Shown here piece after piece: positions 37,849 to 49,949 of a stretch of 64,000 nucleotides of DNA (positions within the stretch are counted from its first letter, which is position 1; the number at the start of each line of letters is the position of its first letter). The notes beneath the pieces are model-generated. The model did not search any database. It was not told where the DNA came from and was given only the letters and a program-made list of their open reading frames with translations. The position numbers were made by a program, and so were the translations under genes. This stretch comes from Callaeas wilsoni (lineage: Eukaryota > Chordata > Aves > Passeriformes > Callaeidae): assembly GCA_013398955.1 (NCBI GenBank), contig VWPU01013544.1:56856-120855 (forward strand), read 5' to 3'.

Positions 37849-38070
37849 AAAGGTTAAATTTGTGAGGCAGATCTCTCTAAAAAAAAAGAAAAAAAGAATG
37901 AAACAGTTGAAAATTTTCTGAAGTATTTGTTTATTTTTTGTGATTTTGGATTGAAAATTTTATTTAGAAAGACATTCCTTAAATAAAGTGATAAGAAGTT
38001 AGTTTAAAAACAAAAACACAGGTATAAATGGGATTAGATTTTTTTTATACTGTCACAAAGCAATTTGTTC

Positions 38071-38084
38071 TGTGTGTGTGTGTG
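38071..38084. repeat. (TG)7 microsatellite
   Basis: Seven TG units. Confidence 0.85.
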
Positions 38085-38889
38085 AGGGTTTCTTGTTGGG
38101 ATGGTTCTTTTTTTCTTTTATTTGGGGACAAACAAGGAACGTTCACTTCAGCCTTTGTCTGCCATAGGTATGAAACAACATTTTCTTCTGATCCATTGGT
38201 TTGGCTACTTCTCTAGCTGCAATATATCAAAAAACAATACCAGTCTCTTGGACTAATTGTCGTTAATGGTTGAGCTAAAACAACAGTATCCTTATTTTAC
38301 AGTAGTTCAGCAGAGCAGGTTAAATATCCTTAAAGAAAAGCAGGCGCTTAACTTTATTGCTGTTTCACTAAGCCCTCTCCTGTGTGAGTCTTTGCACCCA
38401 AAGAAATGACTTAATGCTGTGACATTCAACCCCGTCTTAATTTCATTAGTCATGTTTTGTGGCAGATGACTAAAATAATGTGTGCAGAAGTATGAATCAA
38501 GATATTCATTATAAACAATTATAGGAAAGTATGTTGGGCTATACGCTGCAAAGGTTATCGTGACAGGAAGTCATATTTTACATACACAGTGGGCATATTT
38601 GGAAAGTTCATTCTGAATTTAGAAGGATTACCCATCTGAGCAATATTCCATATGCTCCTGAAATGTGGAATACCATACTGCATATGTATATATCCACTGT
38701 GTACATGGGAGCTCCAGAATAAAAGGTGTCTGAGGAAAAGGAAGGGAGAATAACATAAACAAAAGATTTTCTGCTCCAATGCTGTGCAAAAATGGAGAGC
38801 CCTCTAAACAGAGTAAAATTTTAAAAAGCAACAGAAATTTGTGTTTTAATTAGAGTTTTCTAATGTGGAGAAGTCAGTAAAATATATAG

Positions 38890-39103
38890 AATTATGGAAT
38901 CATGGAATGGTTTGAGTTGGAAGGGACCTTAAAACTCATTGCGTTCCCACCCCCTGCCATGGGCAGGGACACCTCCCACCGTCCCAGGCTGCTCCAAGCC
39001 CCAGTGTCCAACCTGGCCTTGGACACTGCCAGGGAGCCAGGGGCAGCCACAGCTTCTCTGGGCACCCTGTGCCAGGGCCTCCCCACCCTCCCAGGGAACA
39101 ATT
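38890..39103 (-). repeat. CR1 LINE 3' end, minus orientation
   Basis: Starts 'gaattatggaatcatggaat', standard blocks, and stops after 'ctcccagggaacaatta', so it is truncated at about 210 bp. Confidence 0.9.
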
Positions 39104-39796
39104 ACATCACGACAAAATACACTTGGAAGCGAATAAAAACATCCATACGAATAAAGGTGGCTTGAGCAGCATTTGCAAAAGGTTTCAAGCAAGGAGATTC
39201 ATAATGAGTGTGGTCAGTGGAGAGTTTTAAATACATGTGAAGGTGAACACAGGGGACCATCTGAGATTCGCCAGCTTGCTGCTGGTTGGACTTGGTCCCA
39301 CACCCAGCAGACACCCTTTTGTTTTCCTGTGATTTCCGTGGGGTAAGGGATGTTTGAAGCTACGATTGCCCTGTAAGTGCAGGCTTTGCAGCAGGAAGGT
39401 GAGTGACCCCCCCGTGACACAGCCACGCTCACCCTCGCGTGTGCACGTGCACGAACACCACGCACGGACCCTGCAGGGAAGTGATGGGTCACCGAGGAGC
39501 TCAGCTCGTGGCCACCATCCAAGTGTTACTTCCCTAATGCTCTCAGGCATTCCTAAAAAACGAAGCTTCGTTGGAAAGGAAACTCACTTGGATGCATTTT
39601 TTCAGGTTTCCTCAATGCAGTGGCAGTAAAGATCTTTTCATTCCTTCTCATATATTTCTAACCACTTCGCTGATGAGCTCGTGCTTGGTACATGCTGTGC
39701 TTTAGGGAAAGGTATTTTAATGCCTGAATTATTTTTACTTTAAAATTTGCTCAGAGATTGGGATTCTCTAAAAATGTGATGTGTTCATATACTTGA

Positions 39797-39911
39797 GTGT
39801 GTGTATATAAATATGTGTGTATATATATATATATACACATATATACATATATACATATATATATATACACGAGTATGTAAAATACAAATATGTAATTACA
39901 TATAAAATATA
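39797..39911. repeat. (TG/TA)n and AT-rich compound microsatellite
   Basis: About 115 bp of TG, TA and TACA units with long alternating AT stretches. It is self-complementary in parts and so could form hairpins, and its length is likely to vary. Confidence 0.9.
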
Positions 39912-41346
39912 TATGTGGTGGGTCAACCCACCACAGTGAACAAATATTAAATGTAGTAGAACAAATTATAAATGTAATGCATAGTCCTGTAGTTTTCCTT
40001 AGATGGTAGGGAAAAGAGTTGCAAATGTTACCGTAACACTGCACGAATCTTTTGAATAAGGTGAAAAAAATCATGTTAAAAATTTTCTCAATGACGTTTC
40101 CAAAACCAATGTGCCAGGGTAGTTACCATGTACAAGCAAAGCCATTAATTTTGGACAGAGACTAACTCTGATTAACACACAGTAATTCTTGAAGAAACTC
40201 CAGCTGAACTGCTGGGGCTGCCCAAGATGCAAAGGCTTTTTAAAAAGAAACAAAAAATGGGTAAGATTGATGGTCTGGAATGGGATCAGTGCCTTGTTTT
40301 GGGCACTGTTTTGGTCCCAAGACTCTTTCCCAGGGTTCTTTCCCAATATCTTTTTGATCTGTTAGCTCCTAGCAGGTGCTGCGTGCAGCCTCAGTTCCCT
40401 TCCTGTCGGGCTCTGGGCCACTTTACAAACCTGCAGCCCGCTTTGCAAAACAAATTTCTGCTGGAAAGGTTGCTGAAAAAACACTCAGATGCTTGTATTT
40501 TTTATCAAAGTAGAATATTGGCTGCTCCTTCAGATTGATACAGTCCTGTTCTAGAAAAGCAAGGTAGCAGCAACAGGCTGGCCCTGGGTTGAGATAGAAA
40601 TTAAAGAGTTCTACATCCAAGTTTCCCCAGTTTTCTAGGCATTTTGAAGGCCTAGAAGTTAATAGACAAGCTTGAAGGAGCAAAAAACTTGAAGCTTTCA
40701 AAGTTCATAATTGACAATACTCTCAAGGATGAAAAGGAAGAAAAAGTCTATTGTATTGACTGAAAAAAATAGTCATTCAAACTTCACTTCTCGAGCTCTT
40801 TCCATGGATGGAAGTGCTAAAATAAGCATACAAAGCTACAGTTTCTTTAAAAATGCAATATATTGTATACAATATACAATCTGCAGGATATATTTGTATT
40901 GTTCCCAGCCCTGGTGATTTAAGGTTGACATAATCATTCAGGAATACGTATTCTGATCATTGTGCTGCTCCAACCCTGCACCCTCTTCATTCAGCTCATG
41001 GTGCAGCTGATAAAACATGTGTTGCCTCAGTGTTAAGTCATTTTCCAGCACTTTGCTCATACAGGAGGAGAATTTTAGGTGCACTTTCACTCAGCAGCCC
41101 GGTGCAGTTCTTTGGTGAAGTTCCAGGCTTCCAAGCAGCTTGAAGCCCACTCAGGTGTTGAGATGGGTTGAAATAGGTGCAGGGTGGAAGTTTTCATCTC
41201 TGTGACATGTATAAAAGAGTTTCCTACTTCTATTTATTAAATCTTGGCTTGGCATTAAATATTCATTTGCACTTTGCTCTCAGATAAAAACTGCAGGTGG
41301 AATAATTGATTGTGAAATGGCAACTCTTGTGATGCCTTGTAGAGGC

Positions 41347-41782
41347 TGCCCTGGAGCAGAGGCTGGACAGAGTTAAAGGATAAAGGGTGGGTATTTATTA
41401 AAATACAGGTAATAAATCCTTTACAGGATACACCTTGGGCAGTGCAGGAGTCTCACAGAGACTGCACCCAGGATGGACACAGCCACACGTTTTTGGGACA
41501 GATATAATTTTTGTCCATTTGCATATCAGAGGTTAATTGTCCAATTACAGCTTCAGGGAGTGCAGTCCCATTCTCTCAGTTTGCTGCCCCCAACTCGCTT
41601 TTGTTTCCATTTCTCAGGGCCTGAGACAGTGAGGTGTCCTTGATTCTCAGGCCTGGAGAGGAATTGTTGTGTCTGACCAAAATGGGAAAAGCAGTTGCTC
41701 ACACTCTGTATGGAGCTCAGAGTTACACACTAAAGAACTGCAGGATTACAGATATATGAAAATATAAAAGCTGAAATCCTAA
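41347..41782 (-). mobile_element. LTR-like block, minus orientation (possible solo LTR)
   Basis: Read on the minus strand it has the order expected of an LTR. A U3-like region has a CCAAT-type motif (complement of 'gtccaattac' near 41540). Next come a TATA-like element (complement of 'gatataattt' near 41503) and, about 100 bp later, an AATAAA signal (complement of 'tatttattaaaa' near 41393), then a short U5-like tail. It contains the 'tttgcatatcag' and 'gttaattgtccaattacagc' stretches common in passerine LTRs. Exact ends and target-site duplication were not determined. No internal retroviral genes are nearby, so a solo LTR is likely. It lies antisense to ERG. Confidence 0.5.
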
Positions 41783-42169
41783 GGCATCACTTGGAATCAG
41801 GTGCTCATGCCTGCTCTGGAAATCACTCTACTCAGTGTGATAATTTTAATGTGTGAAATGCAGGGTAGTCCAAAATACAGCACACAGCCTGGCATGAGGG
41901 AGATATGTTTTCTAAGACCGATTTTTAGTAATTCTGACCAAAGTTTCACCATCTGCAATAACGGACTGGTGATTTTTTATTTTCTGAAGCACTTGGAGAC
42001 GTGGAGTTGAATGGCTCATGCTGCAAATATTACTTTATGGTTTGCTGACATTTCAGGAATGACAGTTTATTAGAAATTGTGATAAGGCACCAGGGTCTGC
42101 ATTTGAATTTATAGTATTTCAGAATTTGTTCATTAAGACACAAAATATTAAGCCTTTGGGCCTAGCCAT

Positions 42170-42245
42170 GAGGCCTCTGTTGACGTTACCGGTGAAGTCA
42201 GAGTTACGCAAAGAGGGCTGCAGGATCAGGCCTCAAACATCTGCT
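42170..42245. repeat. Possible ancient amniote repeat remnant
   Basis: The order 'gaagtcagagttacgcaaag' then 'gggctgcaggatcaggcctc' resembles the conserved tail of an old repeat family found across reptiles and birds. Recalled motif only. Confidence 0.35.
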
Positions 42246-43904
42246 GCCGTTTCCCAGAAATGAATCTAGCCTGCAATTTCATAACATCAATTTGATGGAT
42301 GCTTGATTATTCCTTTTTTCAAGTGGGGCTCCAAACATCCTTGTATTTTTCTCAGCAAGAGGTGAGGAGAGCTGATAAGTGGCAGCACCGAGCCTGTGTT
42401 TGGATTAACACAGAGTCTCCAAGTGCTCCCTCAAAGTAGGTGGAGGATGTTGGCCGAGCTGGCAATCAGATTCTCATGGGTGGAGGTGAGGACAACATCT
42501 GTCTTTCCTATCTTGTACTTGCCAAGGCTTTTTGTTGTTCCTGAACTCCCCTCATGAATATAATATGTGGGTTTTTGTCTGATCTAATGAATCCAAGACT
42601 CGGAGATTTAGAAGGAAAACATATTCCAGATGTGTGTTGCAATTCCTGACTCAGGTGACTGCATTTTAAGCAGTAACCTTTTCCAGTATGTTCCCCACAC
42701 CATATTGAATATCCTTCTCCTGCAAATGGTCAGGAGAGACTTGTACAAGTATCATGATTAATAAGCTACAGCAAGGCTAAAACATCAGTCATTTGCCTTT
42801 TGTTTCACCCGGTTGCTGCTGGATGCAATGAATCCAAGGCTCAAAGGCTTGGCTTTGGAGCAGGGCTGCAAATTTAGGCTCTTTAAGCAGTTCAGCCCCA
42901 GCTTGTTTCCTCGTGCAGTGGTGCCTGTTGCAGACGTGAGCACAGTCGCAGACTGGAAGAGTTCCCACTGCTCGGAGAGGTTCTGGTGTCCAGCCTCCCT
43001 GTTCTCTCTGTTCCAGCCTGGAAATGACATTCCTGGCCTGTTTGAAATTAGGTTTTCACTCTAGATGAGCAGCTTCCTAGAGCACCAGAAGATACAGTCT
43101 GAAGGAGGATAGGTAGAAGAGCAGCAAGCAAGAAGAGTGACTTGGTCAAATCTTGCGCACTGTGTGCTCCCCTCCGCACTCTCACCTGTCCTTTCCTTCA
43201 GTAACAGCTGTAATTCAATTTAAAAAGCTCCAGCAACAAATGTTATCAGGTATACAAGGGATACCAAGAGCACTAAAGCATGGAAACACTTAAGGAGCTA
43301 ATTGCACGGCCTTAATGAGAACAATCTTCCCTCAGAAAACGCAGCTCCTCTCCAAATGTGACTGTTTATTAGAAAGTTTTAACATCTGCAAAACACACGC
43401 TGGTGTGTTACAATTAATCCTCATAATAAACAGCTTGGTGAAAGTTTTTGTATAACAGCTTTTGGTCTCATTTAGTATGAAAATAAGTTGCAGTGTGTCA
43501 GAATTCTTTTTAGAAGAGGGAGGGCTTTCTGACCGACTGTAGACATCTGAGAAGTGATAAGAAACAGCCCATGTCTGAATGGATTGTGGCTGTGGGGAGG
43601 TCAAAGCTTTTGCTTATCTATATATTATCATGAAATCAGATTAGAGAAGAAGTAAGATTTGTTTATATCGATGAGAAGAAATATTAGAAAGCTGGTGTCA
43701 AAAAATAGATTCTAGAAACGCAATGCGTGTGGCAAAGTTAATTAAAAGTTCTTTATTGCTGTGTTGTTGCAAGCCAAGGGTAACAGGTCCTTTTGAGAGT
43801 CTGGGAATGTTGTCTGAGTAAGCAAAAACTGCATTTTATTTCTGTAGCATCTCAATGTACAACAAGTGTTGTTGCTGTATTTGTATCCCCTCATTGATCC
43901 TCTT

Positions 43905-44215
43905 CCTTGAGTGCAGTTCTTGCCCAAGCCCTGCCCAGCCTGGCCTTGGATGCTTCCAGGGATGGAGAATCCACAATTTATCTGGGCAACCTGTGCCAGG
44001 GCCTCACCACCCTCACAGCTGAGAATTTCTTCCTAAAATACAATATAAACCTGCCCTCCTTCACTTTAAAACCATTGCTCATGAAAAGAAAAACACCAGT
44101 TCACAGTTTAAAACCATTGTCCATTCTCACCTCTGGGTTAGAGTGGCCTCCAAAGTACTTTAAAATCCTGCTGCTGTGTTTATTCCCCAATATCCCTCAG
44201 CCCAAGCAAATTCTG
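43905..44215 (-). repeat. Old, diverged CR1 copy, minus orientation
   Basis: 'cctggccttggatgcttcca' and 'gcaacctgtgccagggcctc' mark CR1. The tip is missing and divergence is high. The stretch 'tttaaaaccattg' occurs twice, at about 44066 and 44107, suggesting a small internal duplication. Confidence 0.7.
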
Positions 44216-45674
44216 CTGCACAGCCACACACTTTATTGTCTTGTGTTGCCATTTCTTAAGTTTGACCAAACTTTAGGGGAAGAAAAGTCTTTGTCCTTAG
44301 TTCCTGACATTGCATTTAAAGGAGAGGGCAGCTTGCATGTGCTTCTCATGATGGGAACTACTTCAATCACATTTCCTGTAACTTCATGCTTCTAGGCCAA
44401 GTAATCTTGCATTTGATTAAGTAAACACCTTTGTCCTAATGACTTTATGCCTACTTTAAAGGCGTTGCTGTACCTATTGTTCTACAGATTTGTCAGTCTG
44501 TTATTCTTTTTCTTTTTTTAAACTTATCAGTGAAGTGTAAGTCAAAACCAAATAGAGAAATTGTTTTGTTCTTTTATCATTAGTACAGAAAGTCCAAAGG
44601 AGAAGCCAGGTTTGGCATAGTACAAGCCATTAAAATATAAAAGGAATATAATGAAGGAACATGGGTTTGTTTGGGTTTTGTGAGGGGTTTGTTTTTTTTT
44701 TGCTGTGATGTCATGAGAGGAAATATGTGGAGAAAGGAAGATGAAATAAAGAAAATTAGTGTTCAATATTGACCTCAGATACCAACAGCTAAGCTTCACA
44801 GACTTGCATGAAAGACCATTCCCACCTTCTCCTTTAAGCTCCATGTGTTCCTTTCCTCATATCCCTTTACTCCAGACATTAGTTACTAGAAATTAAAGGC
44901 TTCATTTCTGAGATGTCATGAGAATATGTTGCATGATGTGAAATCCAGGAAGATGACCCATTCACTGCTAAAATTATTGTCACAAAGGTACAAAACTTTG
45001 CAAAACTAAAAGAAGCCTCTAATGCATCTAGTTTGTAATAATTATTAATGTTTACGTTTCTTTATCCCACTTATGTCTTGATATTGCCAAACTGCTCCAG
45101 AGACAGCGTTATTATGGATGAGAAAAAGAGATTAACATGTAAATGAGTAATGAAAAGCATTTACTAGGAACAGAACTGGCATCCATATGTAATAAAACCT
45201 TGCCAAATATTGTCAGTATTAATAGCTTTGTTTACATTTATATATGGCCAGACCATGCTGCTATTTTTTCATGATGGTGAGTTCTGACAATTTTTATATT
45301 AGATTTGGTCCAGGAGCTTGCATTTGCAATTATAACACAAAACAGATTTTTAAATCCCTGTATTTAGGAAAGAAGCAACCCACAGTGCTTGCTGTCAGCT
45401 GTTCCAGGACAGCAGTTTGCTGTGGGAGCCTTCCTTTCACAGTTCACGGTTTGGGGACACTGAATTATGCCCATTGTCAGGCAGTCCTGTATCCTGTACA
45501 GCTGAGAAATGCTTCCTCTTCTGGGTGCCATTTCCATGCTGTCCCACAGGATGGGCTTTGTGGGAGGTTCTCTCAGGTTGGTTGAGTTCTGATTGTTCAT
45601 CGTGCCTGGGTCTTGCAAGGTCAGTGGATTCAGAAAAGCCTGGGCCAGAAATCCTCACCTTTTAAGTGGCCGAA

Positions 45675-46112
45675 GTTGATCCCAGGGCTGGAGCCCCTCT
45701 GCTCTGGAGCCAGGTTGGGAGAGCTGGGGGTGCTCACCTGGAGAGGAGAAGGCTCCAGAGAGACCTCAGAGACCCTGCCAGTGCCTAAAGGGGATCCCAG
45801 AGCGATGGAGAGGGACCTGGGACAAGGGCTGGAGGGACAGGACACAGGGAATGGCTGCCCACTGCCAGAGGGCAGGGAGAGAGGGGATATGGGGCAGGAA
45901 TGGTCCCCGGGGGGGGGGGGGGGGCCCTGGCACAGGGTGCCCAGAGCAGCTGTGGCTGCCCCTGGATCCCTGGCAGTGCCCAAGGCCAGGTTGGACACTG
46001 GGGCTTGGAGCAGCCTGGGACAGTGGGAGGTGTCCCTGCCATGGCAGGGGGGTGGAATGAGGTGATCTTTAAATACCCTTCCTACCCAAGTCATTGATTG
46101 ATTCTGTGCTTT
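45675..46112 (+). repeat. CR1 LINE 3' end, plus orientation, about 440 bp, with G16 tract
   Basis: Begins in the more 5' CR1 part ('gatcccagggctggagcccc') and ends near 'cattgattgattctgtgctt'. A run of 16 G at 45909-45924 replaces the usual 'gggagggtgg' segment seen in sister copies. Confidence 0.9.
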
Positions 46113-47909
46113 AAGGCCACAGAGAGGAAGAAGAGGTTGAAGAGGACGTAAGGCTGAGTCCAGCTTGGGCCATGTTCTTTAGTCGTGCTGACTCCTCAAC
46201 ATCTTGCAAAGGCTTTGATGGCCAGTGCAGCTTTTGTCGCTCAGGGAGGGGTGATCCGTGTCCTGCTGTCCTTCCAGACAGGCCAGCCAGGAGCAGGGAG
46301 GGTGAATGTCAGAGGCCTCTGACACTGTTGTGGAGTGCACATGAACGAGCCTCCACAAAGGGCCCGACCCACAGCACACAAAGCTGGCAGGAGCTCAGTT
46401 ATTCCTCCAGAGCCTTCCCAGACCTGTCAGCGAGCCCCAACTGATAACGAGCAGGATGGAGTACAGATGAGTGCTATTAAACCAGAGCTAAACTCAGGCT
46501 CAGCTTGCTTTGTCCATGAATTTTCCTCTGAAATGTGAATTTTAAGTCTGTCTCTTGGGCTTATTTATGTTCATCTTTTTTTGTGTCCATAGTTGTAGAT
46601 ATTCACACAGCCCTAGGTAACTTGGTTCATATTTCCAGCATTTACTATGCTCCTCAGGAAGTTAAAATGTTTGTACTTTCCCTTTTTAGGCAAGATAATG
46701 GGCACCCATAGTACAAGCAGTGTTTGTTGTCATTAGTAATGCCAATAAAGAGAAAACCCTTTTTTTCTTGTTGTTGTTTACATTTATACTTACCCTAAAT
46801 ATCCAGAAATTAACTTATATTAGGTGGAGTCATCTTTAATAGGAATCAGAAAAATTTGCTTTGTTTCACTTGTGTGGGGGAGGATGAGAAATAAATTTGT
46901 TATATAGTGCATGGTGCTTGTTTTGAAAAGGTCCATTACTAAATGGTTTACAAAGTAAAATAATGTTTTATTTGCCATCTGTATCAGCTTTCTCCTGTAT
47001 AATTCACACTTCAATGTATTTACTGGAGCTAGCTCTTCTGAAATTAACATTTTGTTACATGTTTTTCATCTCATGGATTGGGGCAGAGAAGAGGGAACTG
47101 TGTCAGGCATGGGATGCATTGTGATCATCTGGCCAGGCTGTATTTGTGCATATATATATATGTATTTAATTTTGTGGAGTTTTGGAGGTTTTTCCTGAAA
47201 AAATCTTATGGAGTGCTGAGAAAGAGCTCTTTTATTTTCCTTCCAGTGTAACATTTTCTTTCTTCAGTTTTTGTTCCATGATCCCTGGTACTTTACTATC
47301 CAAGCACATCAAGTTCCCTGCTGTCTCTCAGTGGAGCCAGGGAGGAATCTTTGGGGAGAAAGGGACCAGTGGCCATCTCCCCCCACATCTCCTTGGTCTG
47401 CAGGTTTTCTCAGAAAAGGCTCTTCAGAGAAGCTTCAGACCACCAACAGCAGACGTTTCTGGCGTGAGAGGCGTGACAAAAAGGAGAGGTGTTACTCTGG
47501 CATCCTTTTTGTCTCACGAAACCAAAGAGGCAGAGGTAGCTGGTTGCAGGTTGGTGGGAGAATGAGCAGAACACAGAAGGAAGGGTGCTCACTGGGAGGT
47601 CACTGGTGGCAGCCTAGTGGCGATCTTTGCGCTCAGATGACATCTGAAAATCAGCAGTAGAAAGGTCGCTGGTTCTGATCACTGCCACAACTCTGTGTCA
47701 GCGATTCAATCATGAGTCTCAGGGCACTTGGAGGGCCTCAGGTCCCACTCCCCAAGGCTGGGGATTAAGGAGAGATCTCAGTTTTCACAAGCAGGAAGAA
47801 GCTGGAAGTGATGTCCTCACCTTTGCAGCTGCAGAGCAAGCTGTGAATATTAACAGAGTGCCCCCCAAAGGCTCACAAACCAGGTGGATAAAGAGAAGGA
47901 GAAATGTAG

Positions 47910-47998
47910 AATCACAGAATATCCTGGGGTTGAAAGAAACCCACAAGGATCGAGTCCAGCTCTTACCCCTGCCTAGAACATCTGCAAGAGTAACACCA
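47910..47998 (-). repeat. CR1 3' tip fragment, minus orientation
   Basis: Starts 'agaatcacagaatatcctgg' followed by 'gttgaaagaaacccacaagg', the CR1 terminus of a further subfamily, truncated after about 90 bp. Confidence 0.75.
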
Positions 47999-48029
47999 TG
48001 GGTCTTAAAATGAACAAACACTAATTTTT

Positions 48030-49700
48030 AGGGCAGCATGTGACTGCAGGAGCTCGGCAAAGCCCTCTTCCAACAGCCAGGGAGAGTGGGAGTCTGCAGA
48101 CAGCCACCCACCTTCCCAGAGCTGGGGAACTCCCATCCCTTTTCTCTCTCCCTTCTCCTCTGCTGACAGGACCACGCTGTTCTGGCCGTCAGCAGCAGAT
48201 CTGGCAGGAGCACGGCCCACACACGCTGCCTCACGGAGCTCCCTGCCCCGAGTCTGGCGCAGGATTCCCCCCGCTCCCTGATTCTTGGCCCCCACACTCG
48301 CAGCCATGGCCAGCTGGCCCGGCCTCCCCCTTGGCTGCTGTCAGCCCCTGGGCTCACACGGAGCCTCCTCGCCAGCCCAGAGCTGGGGATTGTCCCCACA
48401 ATGGCAGGGGAGAGGTGCTGGGCTGCCCCTCTGCTCCATGCTGTGCCACAGGGCCAGCATGGGAGGATGGAGTCACACAGTGGGCTGCTGTCCTTTCACA
48501 GAGTCATTGAGGTTGGAAAAGCCCTCCCAGCCCATGGAGTCCCAGCTGTGCCCGATGCCCACCTTGTCCCCAGCCCAGAGCTCTGAGTGCCACTCCCAGG
48601 GGTTCCTTGGACACCTCCAGGGATGAGGACTCCAAACCTTCCTGGGCAGCCCCTTCCAGTGCTTGAATTTGCACCCTTATGCACCTTGTCCACCCTAAGT
48701 GACCCCTGGAGAAGGTGGATTTTCTTGGAATTCTGCTTTTGGAGGGTGGCCCCTGAGCCTGTGCACTGCTGGGGGACAGCAGGAGTGTGGCAGCCTAGAC
48801 CTGCTCTCCTGGCTGGGGAATCCTCATCTCAGGTGGGATGTGTCCCTTGAGGAGTTTCAGCTCTTCCCACACTTCCTGATGGACATGGTAGCCACAGCAC
48901 CATCCCAAGCCTGGCCCAGGCACTGCCTCACTCACAAGACTCAACTCCAGGTAGCACGGGGAAGGAATTGGTGCCAGCAGGAAGGCTTGACAGCAGGGAT
49001 AGAGGGTGACTGTCCCTCTCCTTGGGGTCTATCTGCCCTCTGGACAAGCATGATGGCAGCTGTCCCACCACTGAGGGAGCTGATGGGCCCTGCTGCCCTC
49101 CATGACCATAACCCCAGTGCTGCCGTGAAGAGGGTGGGAAGCCCTTCCCACACCTCCAGAGTGGGATTTCCTCCAGGAAGAGCTGCCATGAGAGGGAGAG
49201 AGGTGGCTGGTGGGCATGGTGCCCCTGGATTGGAGGTTGTGCCCAGATCTTTTTGCTCCTGGTCCAGAAAGCACTTGGCCTGGGTCCCTGGGGAAGAAAA
49301 GGAGGATCCCAGTGGGTCAGCAGGGCCTAGCTTTTGGTTGCCTCTCTCAGGGGCCACAATTTTTGCTACATCCAGCAGATCTCACCCTCTGCATCACTAC
49401 TGAGACCCCACAGACCTGAGCTTTGCTGCTGATCCTGCCCTCTCCTCCCTCCCAGCTGCTGGCCACTGTTCCCAAGAGTTTGGTACCGTGTGTTTGTGCA
49501 TCTGCTCAGCTGCTCTGGGAGGGCCTCCCCAGGGAGAGGTTCCCCTGTCCTCCGGTCGTTTTCTGACAACATCTGTCCCCTTGAGTCCTCACCTCCAACG
49601 ACAACAGTGCTGTGCCTAAAAACTAATGAGACTGTTCACCTGCCTGAGAGGTGGACAAGCCCTTTTTCCTCGGGGAGTGCTGTGATGTCTGCCCTGAAAG
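48030..49700. other. GC-rich segment upstream of the 218-nt ERG exon, unexplained
   Basis: Apart from one CR1 fragment (48496-48690), this 1.7-kb stretch is unlike the neighbouring AT-rich intron: it is clearly GC-richer and has long open frames on both strands, including 234 codons at 48699-49403 on the plus strand and 138 at 48941-49357 on the minus. I see no recognisable domain. High GC lowers stop-codon frequency, so the frames are most simply explained by composition. It may be an old inserted repeat or a local GC island next to the exon. Confidence 0.4.
48496..48690 (-). repeat. CR1 LINE 3' end, minus orientation (second subfamily)
   Basis: Nearly identical in its first part to the copy at 30357-30685 ('tggaaaagccctcccagccc', 'tgcccgatgcccaccttgtc'). 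Confidence 0.85.
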
Positions 49701-49731
49701 GTGGCTGCACTGACCTTTCTCTGCTTTGCAG

Positions 49732-49949
49732 GAAGCGTTATCGGTGGTGAGCGAAGACCAGTCGCTGTTCGAGTGTGCCTACGGATCACCCCACCTCGCC
49801 AAGACAGAGATGACGGCCTCCTCCTCCAGTGAATATGGGCAGACCTCAAAGATGAGCCCCCGTGTCCCCCAGCAGGACTGGTTGTCACAGCCCCCTGCCA
49901 GAGTCACCATCAAGATGGAGTGTAACCCCAACCAGGTTAATGGGTCAAG
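49732..49949 (+). CDS. ERG: ERG internal coding exon, 218 nt (N-terminal region with SPOP degron)
   Basis: The exon follows a pyrimidine tract and CAG and ends at the donor GTAATA (49950). It opens in phase 0 with Glu-Ala-Leu-Ser-Val-Val-Ser-Glu-Asp-Gln and ends with Val-Asn-Gly-Ser plus two bases of an Arg codon. It encodes residues 7-78 of the MASTIK isoform and the first two bases of 79, in the N-terminal regulatory region before the Pointed domain. The degron ASSSS recognised by the ubiquitin-ligase adaptor SPOP in mammals is intact (residues 35-39 here, 42-46 in long-isoform numbering). It is preceded by Met33, the equivalent of the internal start Met40 of human ERG. The length of 218 nt is that of the matching human exon. 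Compared with human ERG as I recall it, differences are few and mild (GTP to GSP, SDY to SEY, NPSQ to NPNQ). Confidence 0.98.

Larger units (their letters stand above)
20302..49731 (+). other. ERG: ERG intron, 29.4 kb
   Basis: The intron begins GTAAGG and ends with a pyrimidine-rich tract and CAG just before 49732. It contains no further ERG exon that I can recognise. It holds many CR1 copies on both strands, a second antisense LTR-like block (41347-41782), several microsatellites, a GATA/ETS motif cluster (26220-26375) and a GC-rich segment (48030-49700). The remaining AT-rich stretches (for example 20.8-26.0, 27.6-29.8, 36.4-38.8, 40.0-41.3, 42.3-43.9, 44.3-45.6 and 46.5-47.9 kb) hold nothing I can name, though some may be conserved non-coding elements. 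Confidence 0.9.

Noticed and set aside
39797..39911. CRISPR-like or tandem-array interpretation of the repeat
   Set aside because: Units are 2-4 bp with no spacers: an ordinary microsatellite in a vertebrate genome.
49732..49949. FLI1 instead of ERG
   Set aside because: The EALSVVSEDQSLFECAYG start, the VNGSR/NSPDDC junction and the MASTIK exon upstream match ERG and not its paralogue FLI1.
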